DNA of 64,000 bases, taken from Rhynchopus euleeides. Lineage: Eukaryota > Euglenozoa > Diplonemea > Diplonemida > Diplonemidae. The notes under the pieces are model-generated. The model was not told the DNA's origin. It worked only from the letters and a program-made list of their open reading frames with translations, and searched no databases. The translations under genes and the position numbers were made by a program. The DNA is taken from NCBI GenBank assembly GCA_963210315.1, contig OY723250.1, positions 248,001 to 312,000 of the forward strand, written 5' to 3'. Numbering within the stretch: position 1 is the first letter of the stretch; every line of letters begins with the position of its first letter. Below, piece by piece: positions 32,555 to 44,182 of the stretch.

Positions 32555-32872
32555 AACAAAACTATCTGTGGGGGTCTTCGCTGGTCGTTTCTCTTCGTCA
32601 ATCTTCGTCAGTTTCCAGCCAATTCAACAGGAAATGCACCAAGATGCACTGACGACCACTACGTAGCGAAGACCCCCTGTGCCTCTGAATCTTGAAGTGA
32701 CAGCAAAACGAGAGAACAAAGCAATTACTGCCGAAAGTTGTTGTGTTGGAACGCAGACCTCACTCTTTGTGTACACTACTCCCCGGTCTGAAGTGATGTG
32801 AGTGGGGTCACACGATCCCGCTGACGGCACAGAAAGGTTTCCCCAGTTGGCTACGCAGAACCAACAAAGAGA
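32555..32872 (+). repeat. 200-bp dispersed repeat, copy interrupted by MITE
   Basis: After removal of the MITE at 32570-32677 this matches 39857-40060 and 45726-45935: AAAACTATCTGTGCC, GTGACAGCAAAACGAG, ATTACTGCCGAAAGTTGTT, CTTTGTGTACAC(C/T)ACTCCCC and AGTTGGCTACGC. No ORF. Confidence 0.85.
32570..32677. mobile_element. GGGGGTCTTCGCT MITE, copy 2, with empty site known
   Basis: 108 bp, 90% like copy 1 by eye. TGT flanks both ends (32567-32569, 32678-32680). The related repeats at 39857 and 45726 read AAAACTATCTGTGCC or AAAACTATATGTGCC straight through this point with a single TGT, so the 3-bp TSD is proved inside the window. Confidence 0.93.
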
Positions 32873-34200
32873 GAAGATCAGATATCAGGGGGTTGACAAT
32901 GGGGAAAATTAATGAAAACTGGCAGTAAACTAGCAAAGGTGGTCGATTTTTTTCTCCGCATCAGCGGATGGAACCCGTATTTCCCTCTCAAATTCTGCAA
33001 CGTGCATAGTTCCTTCTGCAGCTTGATTTTTTTTATTTCTGACTGCTGCCATTCGCCTATTTTCTTTGGTATCGACAACCACAGGCACTGCGAGAGCTAG
33101 GCTACCGCACAGACCCGGCTGACTACCCTTGCTTTTTTTTTGGGGGGGGGGGGGGCGCGGGTGTTTCCCATTCTCACACAGCTCCAGGGTGGGGCACACA
33201 GCACACGATGATCTGCCCTCTATGGAGCGCTGATGAGGTTGAATGGGCTTTCCCAACCGTCCCTCGCATCTGACACCAGCCTCCACAGCAAGGCTGTCGT
33301 TCTCACAGTGTATGTAGGGATGGGTGGTTGGCAGGGCCATGTGTCTGCAGCCGAGGAGCGCAGGACATGCCGCCTGACGATTCGTGTTCTGGGGGGAGGG
33401 GGTTGTTGACAATGGGGTTCCTCTGTGACTGTTTCCCCTTTCTTCTCTTTTGAGAACAGGGGGGGGGGATCTGTCGTGTGGCTCTCACCGAAAATATTCA
33501 CAGCCATGGGCTGCCTTACGGAGGCAATCATCCTTCGTACGCGCGTACGCGTTTTTTGGCATCCATTGGTTGTTAAACAACGGTGTGGCCAGGCGATGCA
33601 ACTTCGTGGAAGATAAAATAAACGAGGTAATCAGGAAAGAGGGCGCCAATAAAGTACCAACTGACTAAGGAAGTCCAGGGGTGTTGTTTGTGCGCACGAG
33701 TGGGGAGCGTTTCGTGGCGCCGTGATTCGGGATGTGTTCCTGCACACAACGCACAACCCCACTGACTGATTCGCGTACAAACCTTTGTTGTGGCAAAAAA
33801 AAGAAGATCGGGCGTTGTTTGTGCGCCAAAACCGGAAAAAAGGGATCCGGGCACGTCAACTCGGTTGGGTCGGGTTGTGTTGAAATGGGGTTTAAAACTT
33901 GATTTGTTGTACAGTATGGTTGGGCTGCAGGGGAGGCGGGTTATCGGTTCCATTGAGTTCGTGATGTCTCCAGCAGCAGAGGGGGGTTGGGGATGCGGCG
34001 TGGACTCTTGCGAGTGGCGGATGTCAAAACGTTGCGCAGTACACTGCCACTGGCTTATTCGCTGTGACGAACAAAAAACTGTTGCTGGGGGAGGGGGAAT
34101 AACGCAAATACAATAATTATGGTGGGGTGGGTTTTTGAAAGTATCCCGCCAAACCACCCGCAAGAACATGCACAGTCTCGTTAGTGGGTTGCCAACAGTA
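32873..34200. other. No gene recognised
   Basis: Poly(G) at 33142-33155. A motif GGCGTTGTTTGTGCGCCAAA near 33810 recurs near 45563. Frames on both strands are short and overlapping. Confidence 0.35.
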
Positions 34201-34204
34201 CAGT

Positions 34205-36352
34205 TCATGAATCTGCCCCGTTAACGGGTAACCGGTATTACCGGGTATTACCGGAAACCCGGTAATCGGCCTCCATTACCGGGTATTACCGGGTCAAAAA
34301 CGGGTATTACCGGGTAAAATTGGGGGTATTACCGGGTCCGGTAATACCCGTTTTCGTATTACCGGGGATTTTCCGTGGGGATTTCCTTGGTACAGGGATG
34401 GTTCGTGGGGTGTCGCAGTGAATCAACTGCAGGGTTCTGGCCATCTTCCGTCTGGCAGTCCAAGGGAAGGTGCGCGGGGGGAATGTCAGGTGTTAGGTGA
34501 CCCCCCTGCGTTATTCTGAAGGCCAGCCTCTGCAGCCCCTCCTGTCCCACCCCTCACAGGGGCGGCCCTGGGAACACTGGGAGTGGGAACGGCTGGGGAA
34601 CACCCACGTTCAGTACAACCAAGATCTACGAGGCAGGCTTTGCGGCATGGCGGTGGGGGGATGTGTTGGCGTGGCGTGCCCCGATGATTACACAAACAAA
34701 GGTCGAGATAATGAGCCCAGGCCCTGATTCCAACACCTGTTCGTTCAACCAAGATCTATGAGGGACACACCCCTGTCTGTGCCTGTGTCCTCCGTGTGTT
34801 GCCTCCTCTCCCTCTTCAATGCACTTCATGGCCTGGCCCGCTTCCACGGAGGCAGAGCGTGTCGTCACACAACCGGCCGTCCACGAGGCTAAGTTCTTTG
34901 AAACATGCATCATGACTTGTCCCGACTCGAACCAAGCTGATGATTTATCAGAGGGACCAGTAGCCAAGCAAGATGACAAGAAGCAGGCACAACTCGTGCA
35001 TATATTGAGGGCCTGGTCGAATCCACGTTTTGCTGGGACTTCTCTGGATTGCATCATATCGTAAGGGGTCGCTAAATACCTTGCCGCACCAGCTCGGATC
35101 TTAGCTGCAGGTCCGGTACAGAGTGCCAGAGGTGCTCTTGTCAAGGGTGTCGCCAGAGAGGCTTCACATGGATGTCTTGCTGTGGAGCGTATCACAGAGA
35201 ATTTCTCAAAATGGAAACGTGTCGACACCACAACTCGAGAACCAGCTCTTCCCGTCCACCTGCCCAAACCAGCCGTTGTCTGGGAGTCGTGAGGCCACCA
35301 CGTGGGTCGACTGCAGGCTGGTTAGCTTCCGCTCATCATACACAGGGCGGATACCCTCAGCGTCCCGAAGGCAGGTGCGATTATCCACCTTGGTTCGGGG
35401 GCAGTCCAGCGGCGAGCCCGTGTTGAAGCCACCCCAGCAAATACAAGTCCGCTCACCGTACTGTGACCTGCTGTGGCAGGAACCACAAGCCCGGCCACGC
35501 CAAGAAGCACCTCTCGGTACCATAATGCTCGTTGGCTGCTCGCAGATAAGTGTTGCGACAAGCACCCAGCCAGCAGAGCGATGTGACCGAATAACGGAGC
35601 TGGCGTGACCAAGCACTCGAGCCTGGGGTAGGAGAAGATGCACGCCTAGGAGGTTTACCTGAACGAAGGACCGATAATTGAAAACGAGGAGCCCTTCGCT
35701 CTGTGCCACTGTGTGCCCAACTGTGCCACTTTGCAACCAGTTTGGTGACGCACCGTTTCTGCATTTCTGAGCCAAGGTCCTTAAATGATGGAAGCTATGG
35801 GAACAGTGCCTCTCTGTGATGGAACCTTCATTGGTTCAGAATGTGCCTGCCCCAAGACCCTGTTGGCCCAGGCAGTCACTGCCCCAATGGAATGGGGCTC
35901 GCAGACTTTGGGAGAGGAAGGTGGCCCTGCGATCACGCCTGTCTCATGTTATGCGTGTGTGTGATCGACTGCCTGATCTGAAGGCACCGCCGGCTCTGGA
36001 AGGGCTCAGGTGGTGTGTGGGCACCGTGCAGTAGTCAGCACTGCTGCGACGGAAACTCGAAAAGTCTGCAATGAGCCACACAAACCAGACATGAACTGCG
36101 GAACCCGGCTTTCGATCACCCCATGCGCCATAGAATCCAATGTCGACCACAACACACTGCTAAGGGGAAGGGAATCAACCCAAAAAACAAAGGGAAATCC
36201 CCATGGAAAATACCCGGTAGCGCTACCGGGCTATAACCGGGTATTACCGGGTATTACCGGGCAAACGGGTATTACCGGACCCGGTAATACCCGTTTTTCG
36301 ACCCGGTAATACCCGGTAATACCCGGTAGCCGTTAACGGGGCAGATTCATGA
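34205..36352. mobile_element. 2.1-kb TIR element with GGTATTACCGGG subterminal repeats
   Basis: Ends TCATGAATCTGCCCCGTTAA and inverse. CAGT is duplicated at 34201-34204 and 36353-36356. Dense GGTATTACCGGGT copies lie inside each end (34225-34365; 36215-36330) in both orientations. The interior has modest frames (plus 35123-35608; minus 34626-35267) without recognised domains and a GGGCCTTCGCTC-type repeat at 35691-35780. Likely non-autonomous or with a decayed transposase. Confidence 0.78.
35691..35780 (+). repeat. GGGCCTTCGCTC-type repeat copy, diverged
   Basis: Starts GCCCTTCGCTCTGTGCCACT and ends CTGAGCCAAGGTCC; shares TTTCTGCATTTCTGA with 46171-46256. Nested in the 34205-36352 element. 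Confidence 0.55.
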
Positions 36353-36356
36353 CAGT

Positions 36357-37287
36357 TGGTGACGGTAGACAGTGGGCAGACCTTTTGCGGACCAGAACCC
36401 ACTGTGCGTGTGCGTGTGCGTGTGTGTGTGTGTGAATACTTATGTAGACAAATGATCGCCTATGTGAACCGTATACTCAGCACAGTGTCCGAGGCCGAGT
36501 GAGGGATGATCAGTTTACGTCGTTTCCAGTGTTGCACATGCAGTGTTAGCTCTTGAACTTCCCACAGAACCCAAACCATCTCACCAGTCCCCAGATCGTG
36601 AAAGTGGGGGCTGGCGGGATTTTGAAGCGTTGTTAATGCGGGTTGTCAAGCGCACCCCATCATGCACATGCATTTTGACTTGGGTTGAAGAGTCCTTCCG
36701 GGATGATTGGAGACTTAATATCTGACTGAAACCACCAGCACCTCAAGGGAATTCGGAGTTCAAGCGAGTTCTCCAGGAGGTGTTCTCTGGAACCAACACA
36801 TGGTTACCAACGAACATGACGATGGGTAATGCGGACAAGAGCAACGGCATGAACATGAAATGAAAGGTCAGAGACAGAGGATGGTGCAGTTCTTGCAACT
36901 TCTCGAGGTGATGTTCATTTTGGGTTCTGATTTGTTGGAGATGCAAAGACGCGATCGCACCATGCATGAATGCTCCCGTTATGTCGAAGAATAAGGAAGT
37001 GAGGGGGGTGACAGGTCTGTGGGCAGCCCCGTGGATCAAACTATTACATTTGTCCAAAATACGTCTGGAAAGGGTGTGTTTGAGAGAGAATCAATAAATG
37101 AGGTCTTTTAAATCGTACTGTGTGTCCACTCAGCGCCCGCCAACATGCCCTGTCGTGTCATCTAGACTTCGCCTCGCATAGGCCGGCACCAGGCTTGGCA
37201 CCGAAATTATTCAGCCATGCTGAACCCTTCTCGTAGATGATCCAAAACAGAACTTTGCTGGGACGCCTTTTTGAATTGTCAATAATC

Positions 37288-37323
<36 letters not shown>

Positions 37324-38098
37324 GAGAGGTGTTGCTGTGTCAAACTACACCAGTTTGACAGACGTGCACCACCATTTCTCATCATCGTTTCCGCCTGACT
37401 TAATCCTGAGTTTGGCGGTGCATGGCGGGTATGTGGTTTGTATTGTATTGGGACCTCGCGCATCCGCGTCGGTGCACCGCTGCACCCGCGATGAAATGAC
37501 ACTGTACAAGCGGTGTCTGATTTCTGGTGAGCTCGGTGTTTGATGAGCGGTGTTTTGAACTGCCAGACGATGAGGCAGACGAACGGGAATGCTGCAGAAA
37601 TTCTTCATCGCATATGAAATGTGGTTGGATTGGGATCGGGGTCGGGGGTGGGGGTGTATGGATATAGGAAAGGAACTGATCACAGCGGCAATTGCGGTGA
37701 AGCGACGTCCTGCGCGGCGTATCCAGTCATCCATCAAGTTATTCCCCACCTATGTTTAGCGGTGACTATGGCAGGGCTCCGAACGAATACATTCATATAT
37801 TTTCGGATCATGGCTCGTGAGTGTCAACATGTGTATTCAAAGCCAGAGTTTGCAGTGCGCACTCCTCACCACGGCGCGATGAGTCCACCACCTTGCTGCC
37901 GGGCGGTGTGCACACATGTGCGGGTGGGAGGGGTAGGAGTTGAAATGCGTTTTGTTTGTGGGTTGGTTTTTGAAACCAGTGCGTGCGCACGGACACACAC
38001 ACGCACACGCACACGTTAATCTTATTGTTGAGTGGCGGACACATCGACCGAACTCTGATGTGACACTGTCACTGACACACACACACACACACGTCTTT
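36357..38098. other. No gene recognised; microsatellites
   Basis: (GT)n near 36410-36434, (GA)n at 37290-37321 and (CA)n near 37985-38012 and 38074-38092. The 60-codon frame at 36543-36725 follows a CAG that could be an acceptor, but nothing identifies it. Confidence 0.4.
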
Positions 38099-38411
38099 GT
38101 CGCAGCAAGGGGGCGATATATACCGCTTTTTTATTGATTTCACGTGTCAGTGTTTGACTTTTTCGCAACTTCATTTCTTCCTTTTCTCCCTCTCCAACCC
38201 CACCCGTGACACCACCAGGGTTTAGCTAGCCCTGGTCCGATTATCCCCGGTTCTTCGCTGAAGAGACGCGGCCGGGGGGAGGGGTACGAAGAGTACGCGT
38301 CGAAACCGGTGTCACGCCGTGTTGGGGAATCCTTCGGGAGTGCGATACTGAAGGGGAGGTGCTACTGCCCGTGCAGGGCGACACCGCCTTAAAACTTTAT
38401 AACCACACACA
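38099..38411 (+). repeat. 313-bp direct repeat, copy A
   Basis: Nearly identical to 38897-39211 (about 98% by eye). Contains GATTTCACGTGTCAGTGTTT, a C/T-rich run, and ends CGACACCGCCTTAAAACTTTATAACCACAC. Could be a duplicated promoter/leader or a short LTR-like pair; there is no primer-binding site that I recognise. Confidence 0.9.
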
Positions 38412-38712
38412 AACCCTCAAAATCCCCCAGGCCTGATGAGCAATCCCCCCTGCCTCATGTTGTGACTTCCTTTCTACCTTGCACAAAACATCCCATTTGC
38501 CCCTTTTCTTCCTTCGAAAGTGTTGTGACTTCCCCCCTACCCCACCCCTCGGGAGTGCCACTCCTCTGGTGGTTAAAAGTGACCCGCCGTTGTGCCTTCG
38601 GCATCTGTTGCGTGTGCCGTCGTATTCTTCCTATGCACTAGTTATAGCTATCCGGGGGCGGTCTGCTGTCGCACCAGCGGGCTGCCCCACCTCTGCACCC
38701 TCGGTTTTTAAG

Positions 38713-38871
38713 ATGTTCACCACAGCGGAGAATGATCCCCTTCTCTGTGGCGATCGAGCCAAGCTGGACGAGGTTCGCCTTCGGGCGAAGGTCATGTGGG
38801 CGGACAAAAGGTGCCTGCTCCTGAGACTCATCAGCAACCTGCTTCTTCCTTCAAGCCCTCAAGACTCTTGA
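38713..38871 (+). CDS. Small ORF between the direct repeats, hypothetical
   Basis: 52 codons from an ATG preceded by TTTTTAAG, which could be a splice acceptor: MFTTAENDPLLCGDRAKLDE, then a basic/hydrophobic helix-like end. The frame extends upstream to 38479 without a better start. No family recognised; may be a last exon or chance. Confidence 0.25.
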   Translation: MFTTAENDPLLCGDRAKLDEVRLRAKVMWADKRCLLLRLISNLLLPSSPQDS

Positions 38872-38896
38872 AGCGGCCTGACTCTTTAGTGTCTAC

Positions 38897-39211
38897 GTCG
38901 CAGCAAGGGGGCGATATATACCACCCTTTTTTATTGATTTCACGTGTCAGTGTTTGACTTTTTCGCAACTTCATTTCTTCCTTTTTCTCCCTCTCCAACC
39001 CCACCCGTGACACCACCAGGGTTTAGCTAGCCCTGGTCCGATTATCCCCGGTTCTTCGCTGAAGAGACGCGGCCGGGGGGAGGGGTACGAAGAGTACGCG
39101 TCGAAACCGGTGTCACGTCGTGTTGGGGAATCCTTCGGGAGTGCGATACTGAAGGGGAGGTGCTACTGCCCGTGCAGGGCGACACCGCCTTAAAACTTTA
39201 TAACCACACAC
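38897..39211 (+). repeat. 313-bp direct repeat, copy B
   Basis: Second copy, 798 bp downstream of the first, directly before a (CA)n tract and the Cys/His-rich ORF. Confidence 0.9.
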
Positions 39212-39275
39212 ACACACACACACATGGGACCGCGACGCAGGGCGGTGGGATGCGCAGTGCCGGGAAGCCGAGGCC

Positions 39276-39650
39276 GTGGCGAGAAGACCACGGGAGAGGA
39301 GGGGCGCCGCCCCCCGAACGGCCCCCCCAGGCGCGAAGCGGAACTCTCGGACTCTGACTTGCGACCGGCACAGCAAACCTCGGTGCGCGGCCTGCGTGCA
39401 GGGGCGAGTGCCAGCCGAGACCTGCTGCCATGAACTGCAGCACCACAACGACGGCGACGGGCTCTGCGTCACTATGGAGTTCTGCAAGAAGGCCCATAGG
39501 ATGGGGCGCTGCGGGGACTGTGTAGTTGAATCTAAGTCTCTAACCTACTGCTGCAACACGCATCACGCGAGCTTTGCGGCACGCCCTCCTCCGAGTGGCA
39601 CTGAACTGGCCCCACACTCTGACCCGAGTGGGGCCTCGGCTGTAACGTAG
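39276..39650 (+). CDS. Cys/His-rich small protein, hypothetical zinc-binding domain
   Basis: 124 codons; the frame is open further upstream but has no ATG before the domain, so a spliced or non-ATG start is likely. Residues 29-40 form C..H....C..C (CDRHSKPRCAAC). Residues 50-98 hold CCHELQHH.DGDG, FCKKAHRMGRCGDC and YCCNTHH. This second block aligns with residues 9-48 of the ORF at 23647-25146: CC..HH..DG, C..(T/A)H.M.RCG.C and CC...HH are shared. At least eight potential zinc ligands are conserved. The C-terminus is Pro/Ser-rich. The direct repeat just upstream may be its promoter or leader. I recognise no named family. Confidence 0.5.
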   Translation: MARRPRERRGAAPRTAPPGAKRNSRTLTCDRHSKPRCAACVQGRVPAETCCHELQHHNDGDGLCVTMEFCKKAHRMGRCGDCVVESKSLTYCCNTHHASFAARPPPSGTELAPHSDPSGASAVT

Positions 39651-39705
39651 GGTGGGATGGGGGTGGGCTAGGACCCGTGCAGGGTTAACCCACCTAAAAA
39701 GTGAT

Positions 39706-39706
39706 C

Positions 39707-39738
<32 letters not shown>
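39706..39738 (+). repeat. (CA)n microsatellite
   Basis: About 16 CA units. Confidence 0.9.
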
Positions 39739-39856
39739 AAAGGAAAAATTGTCCACGAGGAGCACGGCCAAAACACGTTCAAATGTCGTTCAAATTCGCC
39801 TGATGGGATCGGTGAGTGTCAACAAAGAACACTGCCCATGTTGCCCTGGTCGCCTG

Positions 39857-40060
39857 GAGAAAACTATATGTGCCCCCGCTGGATCGTAAAATGCCAGCAA
39901 AAGAGATCACAAACCAATTTTTTTATTACTGCCGAAAGTTGTTTTGTTGGAACGCAGACACCACTCTTTGTGTACACCACTCCCCGGTCTGATGAAGTGG
40001 GGTCGCACGATCCAGCTAAAGGCACAGAAAGTTTCCCTCAGTTGGCTACACAGAACTCAC
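39857..40060 (+). repeat. 200-bp dispersed repeat, uninterrupted copy
   Basis: Same family as 32555-32872 and 45726-45935; reads GAAAACTATATGTGCCCCCG where the 32555 copy has the MITE. Confidence 0.85.
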
Positions 40061-40196
40061 AAAAAAATCTGCACAGTATCTCACAGTGTCAGATGTGTGT
40101 GGGTGTAATGTATACAGGGGGGGTCTTCGCTCCGGGTCAATTTGGGTCAACTTGGGTCAATTTGGGTCACCCTGGGGTTTTTCACCTTAGGAAAAT

Positions 40197-40259
40197 GGGG
40201 GGCTTCGCTCCGGGTCAATCTGGGTCAGCTTGGGTCAGTGACCCGGAGCGAAGCCCCCC
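40197..40259. repeat. Nested GGGGGCTTCGCTCC palindrome
   Basis: Ends GGGGGGCTTCGCTCCGGGTC and inverse, with TGGGTCAGCTTGGGTCAG between. A minimal relative of the surrounding element; no clear TSD. Confidence 0.7.
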
Positions 40260-41271
40260 CTTAGGTGACCAAAAATAGGTGAAAATTTTTGCCTATTTTC
40301 CCTTGTGTCAAACTTGGAGTCTGACCCAAAAATCGGAATCTGTGACCCATGGTTTATATGGGCAAACCTGAAAATTTCCGACTTTTTCCTCAATTTTTCC
40401 CACTTCCTGGCCATACCTTTCCCGACCCAAAATCAAACAAATGCAGCGGAAAATGGCCAAAAATAGGCCAAAAAACCCCAAAATTTTTTCCGGGGGGCTT
40501 CGCCCCCCGGACCCCCCTTGCGTGGGGGGCTTCGCCCCCCACGCCACACGCACCTCCCGGCCGGTGGCCGGTTCGGTCGTCGTCGGCTGCGCCCAAAGGG
40601 CGTGCGGTAGCCGACGCCCTTTTGTGCTCGCCTCCTCCTCCCACACTTCAGTATGTCGTTTCATGTGAGTCCGTGTTCCTGCTTTGTTCTTCTGTCGACT
40701 GGGACGGGCCAGTCCTCGTGGGTTGCCGGCCGGTGTGTCCTCCCCCGGGACCCCCTCCTCCTCCCGCCACTTGCATCTGGTTCAACTTCAGTGAGAGCTG
40801 AGCGGGAGCCATACTTGCTCTCTTGGACCATTTGTCCGCAGTCCTGCATCATGAAGAGTTAGGTAATGCCCAGTCGCAGCCATCCCCCGACCCAGGTGTT
40901 CTGCCGTGGGCCAGGTCACCATCTGTAGGTCACCCCGTCACACACCAGTGGGCAGGCCCTGTCAACGATATCGATGTGACTGCTCTTGCCGCAGGGCAAC
41001 GGATGTGGGCCTGCATTGCATCCTGTTGCCGCTCAGTTCTGTTCCCACCGGAGCTTGTTGTTGCGCCGCAGGTCGAACAGCCTTTCGTGTGGTCGGCGCT
41101 GATCTTGTATAGAACGTAGGCAGTAGGCTGCTGTGGGTGACCTGCAGGTTACCCGTCCCTTTCGTGCAGGCAGCGCGAGAGGTGCGATGTTTATGTGTGG
41201 GAGCACGGCAGCTGCCCCACACTCCATTCTGCTCTCTTGTCTGCTGTTTATGTTGAACAAGGTCTGGCTGC

Positions 41272-41835
41272 CAGTGATCTCGCTGGGGGTCGGGCAAACC
41301 AAAAAAGAAGTCGGGCACAGGGTGGCCGAGCTCGCGAGAAAAAAAGTGCAGCCCAACCCCGCCCCGACTTCCCGTGGTATGATGCAAACAGGATCGAATG
41401 CACGGCCACAGAACATTTTCACCCAATTCGAGAGGCACCGGATGTTGCTGCCTTTGGTCGTCCTGCTCGATCAAAAATCAGGAATCCAGCCCCCCAGCCG
41501 CCGCCACGGTAGTGAACATCCTGAAAGTCTTCGAAGGCTAGTCCCCACACCGGTTGGTGCTGTTGCACATTCCAGGCGGGGATGGTCCTTCGCTTGGGGC
41601 ATGATGAGGTGCGCTTCGATGAACACCATCAAGCCCCCAGCATGCCGTTGGGTTTTCATACGCTGCGGCGCATGAAAACTCGGCCACAAGGCCGAACCCA
41701 AAGTCCCAAAATCTGACCCGGGAGGTAGGGCCGAGGGTAGGGCCATGCCACCCCTGGCGGCCCACCCTCCCAAACAATTACAGAAAAAGGGAGGTGGGGC
41801 CGCGGCCCCCTGCCAGCCCTGGCACGGGATCACTG
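41272..41835. mobile_element. hAT-like element, older copy
   Basis: Ends CAGTGATCTCG and CGGGATCACTG; flanks CTGGCTGC and CTGGCGGG are an 8-bp TSD with two differences. Carries CAGCCCCCCAGCCGCC and CCACGGTAGTGAACAT at 41485-41520, the module of the other hAT-like elements. Nested in 40119-42173. Confidence 0.6.
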
Positions 41836-42176
41836 CTGGCGGGTAGTTCAGGCTCGTGGCCCTCCTCGTTCCGATAGCCCCTCGGACATCCAAATGATTC
41901 ACGTGCAGCAGCCCATGCGCAGAGAACGGTGTGCCGTCTTGTACAGCAACTGTTGGACAACTGTTGAAATCGTTTTTCACCAAAAAAAATTACTCTGCGG
42001 GCCAAGTCGAAGATTTTTCTGGGGACTTTTGGTGTCCCCAATTTTTCAATTTTCGAAAAATAAGCTCACTTTGCTAAACTGGACCCAACTCCCCACACTC
42101 TTTTTTTCCGACTTTTTCACGGGTTTTTTCCGGTTTTTTTTGGTTTTTTTTGGCGGATGGAGCGAAGACCCCCAGG

Positions 42177-44174
42177 AGGACGGAATCAAGCCCCACAACA
42201 GCAACCCAGTCAGGGGGGCGGGGGTGCCAATGACCCCAGGTTGTGGCGAAAAAAATTACCCCAATGGGGGCATTTTGTTTGCATATATGTTGCCCATGCT
42301 GCTGCGTGTTCTTATCAGGGATTCTCCGAATTCCCGGAACACGAGAATGCATCCCTCAGATCAATGGGAACAACTGGGATGTGTCCCACCCCCCCCCCCC
42401 TTTGCTGGATCGTTAAGGTGCAAATGAAGAGATGCGTAAAAGCTGCGCTCCTCTGCCTCAAGAAAATATCTGTGGAACACAGACCCACCTCCTCGGTGTG
42501 CATCCTTTGCATGAAGGGGTGCGAATGGGGAGTATTGAAATAGAGGTAGAAGGAATCACAAGGATCATCTCCCTTCACTCGTTGTGGGGGTGGGGCATCG
42601 CAAATGTCCAGCACATGGGAAAGCAGCCCTCCAGTTGACCGCACCTGGAACTATCAAAAACAAAACCTGCCCACATGAAGGTCCTGGGCGAGTGCAGGTG
42701 GTCGATGGGACGAAATGGAGGAAGTGGGGTGCGGAAGGGACAGTTGCCCCTGCTGTGTTTTCGTTTTGAATTTTCAATGCAGTGGTTTTCGTTATATCTC
42801 ACGAATCTTGGCACATCCGTCCAGCCCAGTGCCCCGAACAGCCGGGTTGGATGCTTCATAGAGATCTACTCGGTAAGCGAGTCGCTCCCCTGCACCCACG
42901 CACACCCTCCCGCCCGAGCTCGAGGAAAGATTGAATGAGAAACGACAATCAAAAGACGGTGTTCGCTCCTATGCAGCAGTATGGAATTGAGTGGGGTGGT
43001 GACACCCCTTGATTGATCCCCTGATGAGAAAGATAACCAGGAAAGATGGATGACAAGTCCCTCTTCCGCTGGTATGCCGGGCGCCTTCAAGGGAGGCGCT
43101 CGGGGTGGCGATGCGGCAACTGCCGGCGGCAGTGAAACACAACACCAGCGGCAGGAGTAGAGAGATGCAGAATCAAGAACAGTCCCAACACGTCCCTCTT
43201 ACACTCGGAAAAGTCTCCCTGCCCAGCAGCCGAAAGATTCCATTCCTTTGTCCTTGGGCATCATCCATCCGCCACCATCAGCTTGGTCGTTTGTCCAGTG
43301 GTGTGTTCAAAAAAGGCGGGTCCGCCAACAGTCTTTTTTCCCCCGGAGCTGGTAGCTGGTGCCTGGTTAGCTCATATAAACAACGCCGTGCAGCAGTGGC
43401 AATCCAGTGTGATTCCCAACCGATTCACAGATGCGGGCTTTCAGATGCCCACTCCTGGTCGCCGGGTTTGAGAACGTTCAGCCGGGTGTTGCTTTGTGCC
43501 GTCCCGACGAGCCTTATCGATTGTAGGAACACAGGGCCCTGCCACACCGGTTCCGTGTCACCCAAAGGGACTCTGCACGGCGATCCTCATAGAAATCATG
43601 TGTAAAAAATCCGTCTTGACAAACCACCTGCAAGCTGGTGAAAATACAAAGCCTGAAAAATCAGGTGGTCTGCAATCCGTGGGAGGGAAGTGAAAGTCGA
43701 AATCACACAACGGACTTTCGGGGTACCCACACCCTTTTTTTCGGGGCGATATTCAGGCGATTTTCTAGTGGCGGGATGAGGAGGAGTCCTCCGGACACCC
43801 GTCCTTTTCCGTGATTTTTCCAGCCAAGATCCAGACGCTCGCTGCCGTGGCCTCTCCGATGGCTGGGGGGCTCCGCCCCCCAGCCGCCGGAGCCCGCCGA
43901 ACCGTGTGGCACAGTGCGGCCGCCCGGCCGATCCACATGGGCGTTTCGCTCAGAAGCAAAAGAGTAGAGTGGGGTGGGTGCGTCTGATCAGTTGATGGCA
44001 AAAACAACCATGTTTGGTGGAAGAAAGATACTGAACCGCCCCTGGCTGGCTTCCCGAGCAAAAAAATGGGATTCTGACATTGCCCAAAAATAGCACATTT
44101 AGCAGCATGATCCCACAGGACAGAGTTGACCCTCCGCTGGCTCTGTTGCCCGGAACATCCTCGACCGGGGTTGG
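42177..44174. other. No gene recognised; repeat modules
   Basis: Holds a GAAATAGAAG-type repeat at about 42533-42590 and a partial hAT module at 43780-43895 (GAGTCCTCCGGACACCCG, CTGCCGTGGCCTC, then the GC hairpin) whose element ends I could not find. Frames are short. Confidence 0.4.
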
Positions 44175-44182
44175 GGGGTGTT

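Larger units (their letters stand above)
40119..42173. mobile_element. Second large GGGGGTCTTCGCT element, 2.06 kb
   Basis: Ends GGGGGTCTTCGCTCC and GGAGCGAAGACCCCC, with AGG duplicated at 40116-40118 and 42174-42176. GGGTCAA(T/C)TTGGGTCAA repeats follow the left end. The right 170 bp match the right end of 27787-31235 (CCCAACTCCCC then T-rich). Contents differ: a nested small palindrome (40197-40259), GGGGGGCTTCGCCCCCC hairpins (40489-40545) and a hAT-like element. No transposase recognised. Confidence 0.82.

Noticed and set aside
38099-39211. Complete small LTR retroelement
   Set aside because: The direct repeats lack consistent TG/CA ends and no primer-binding site or polypurine tract is visible; left as a direct repeat pair.
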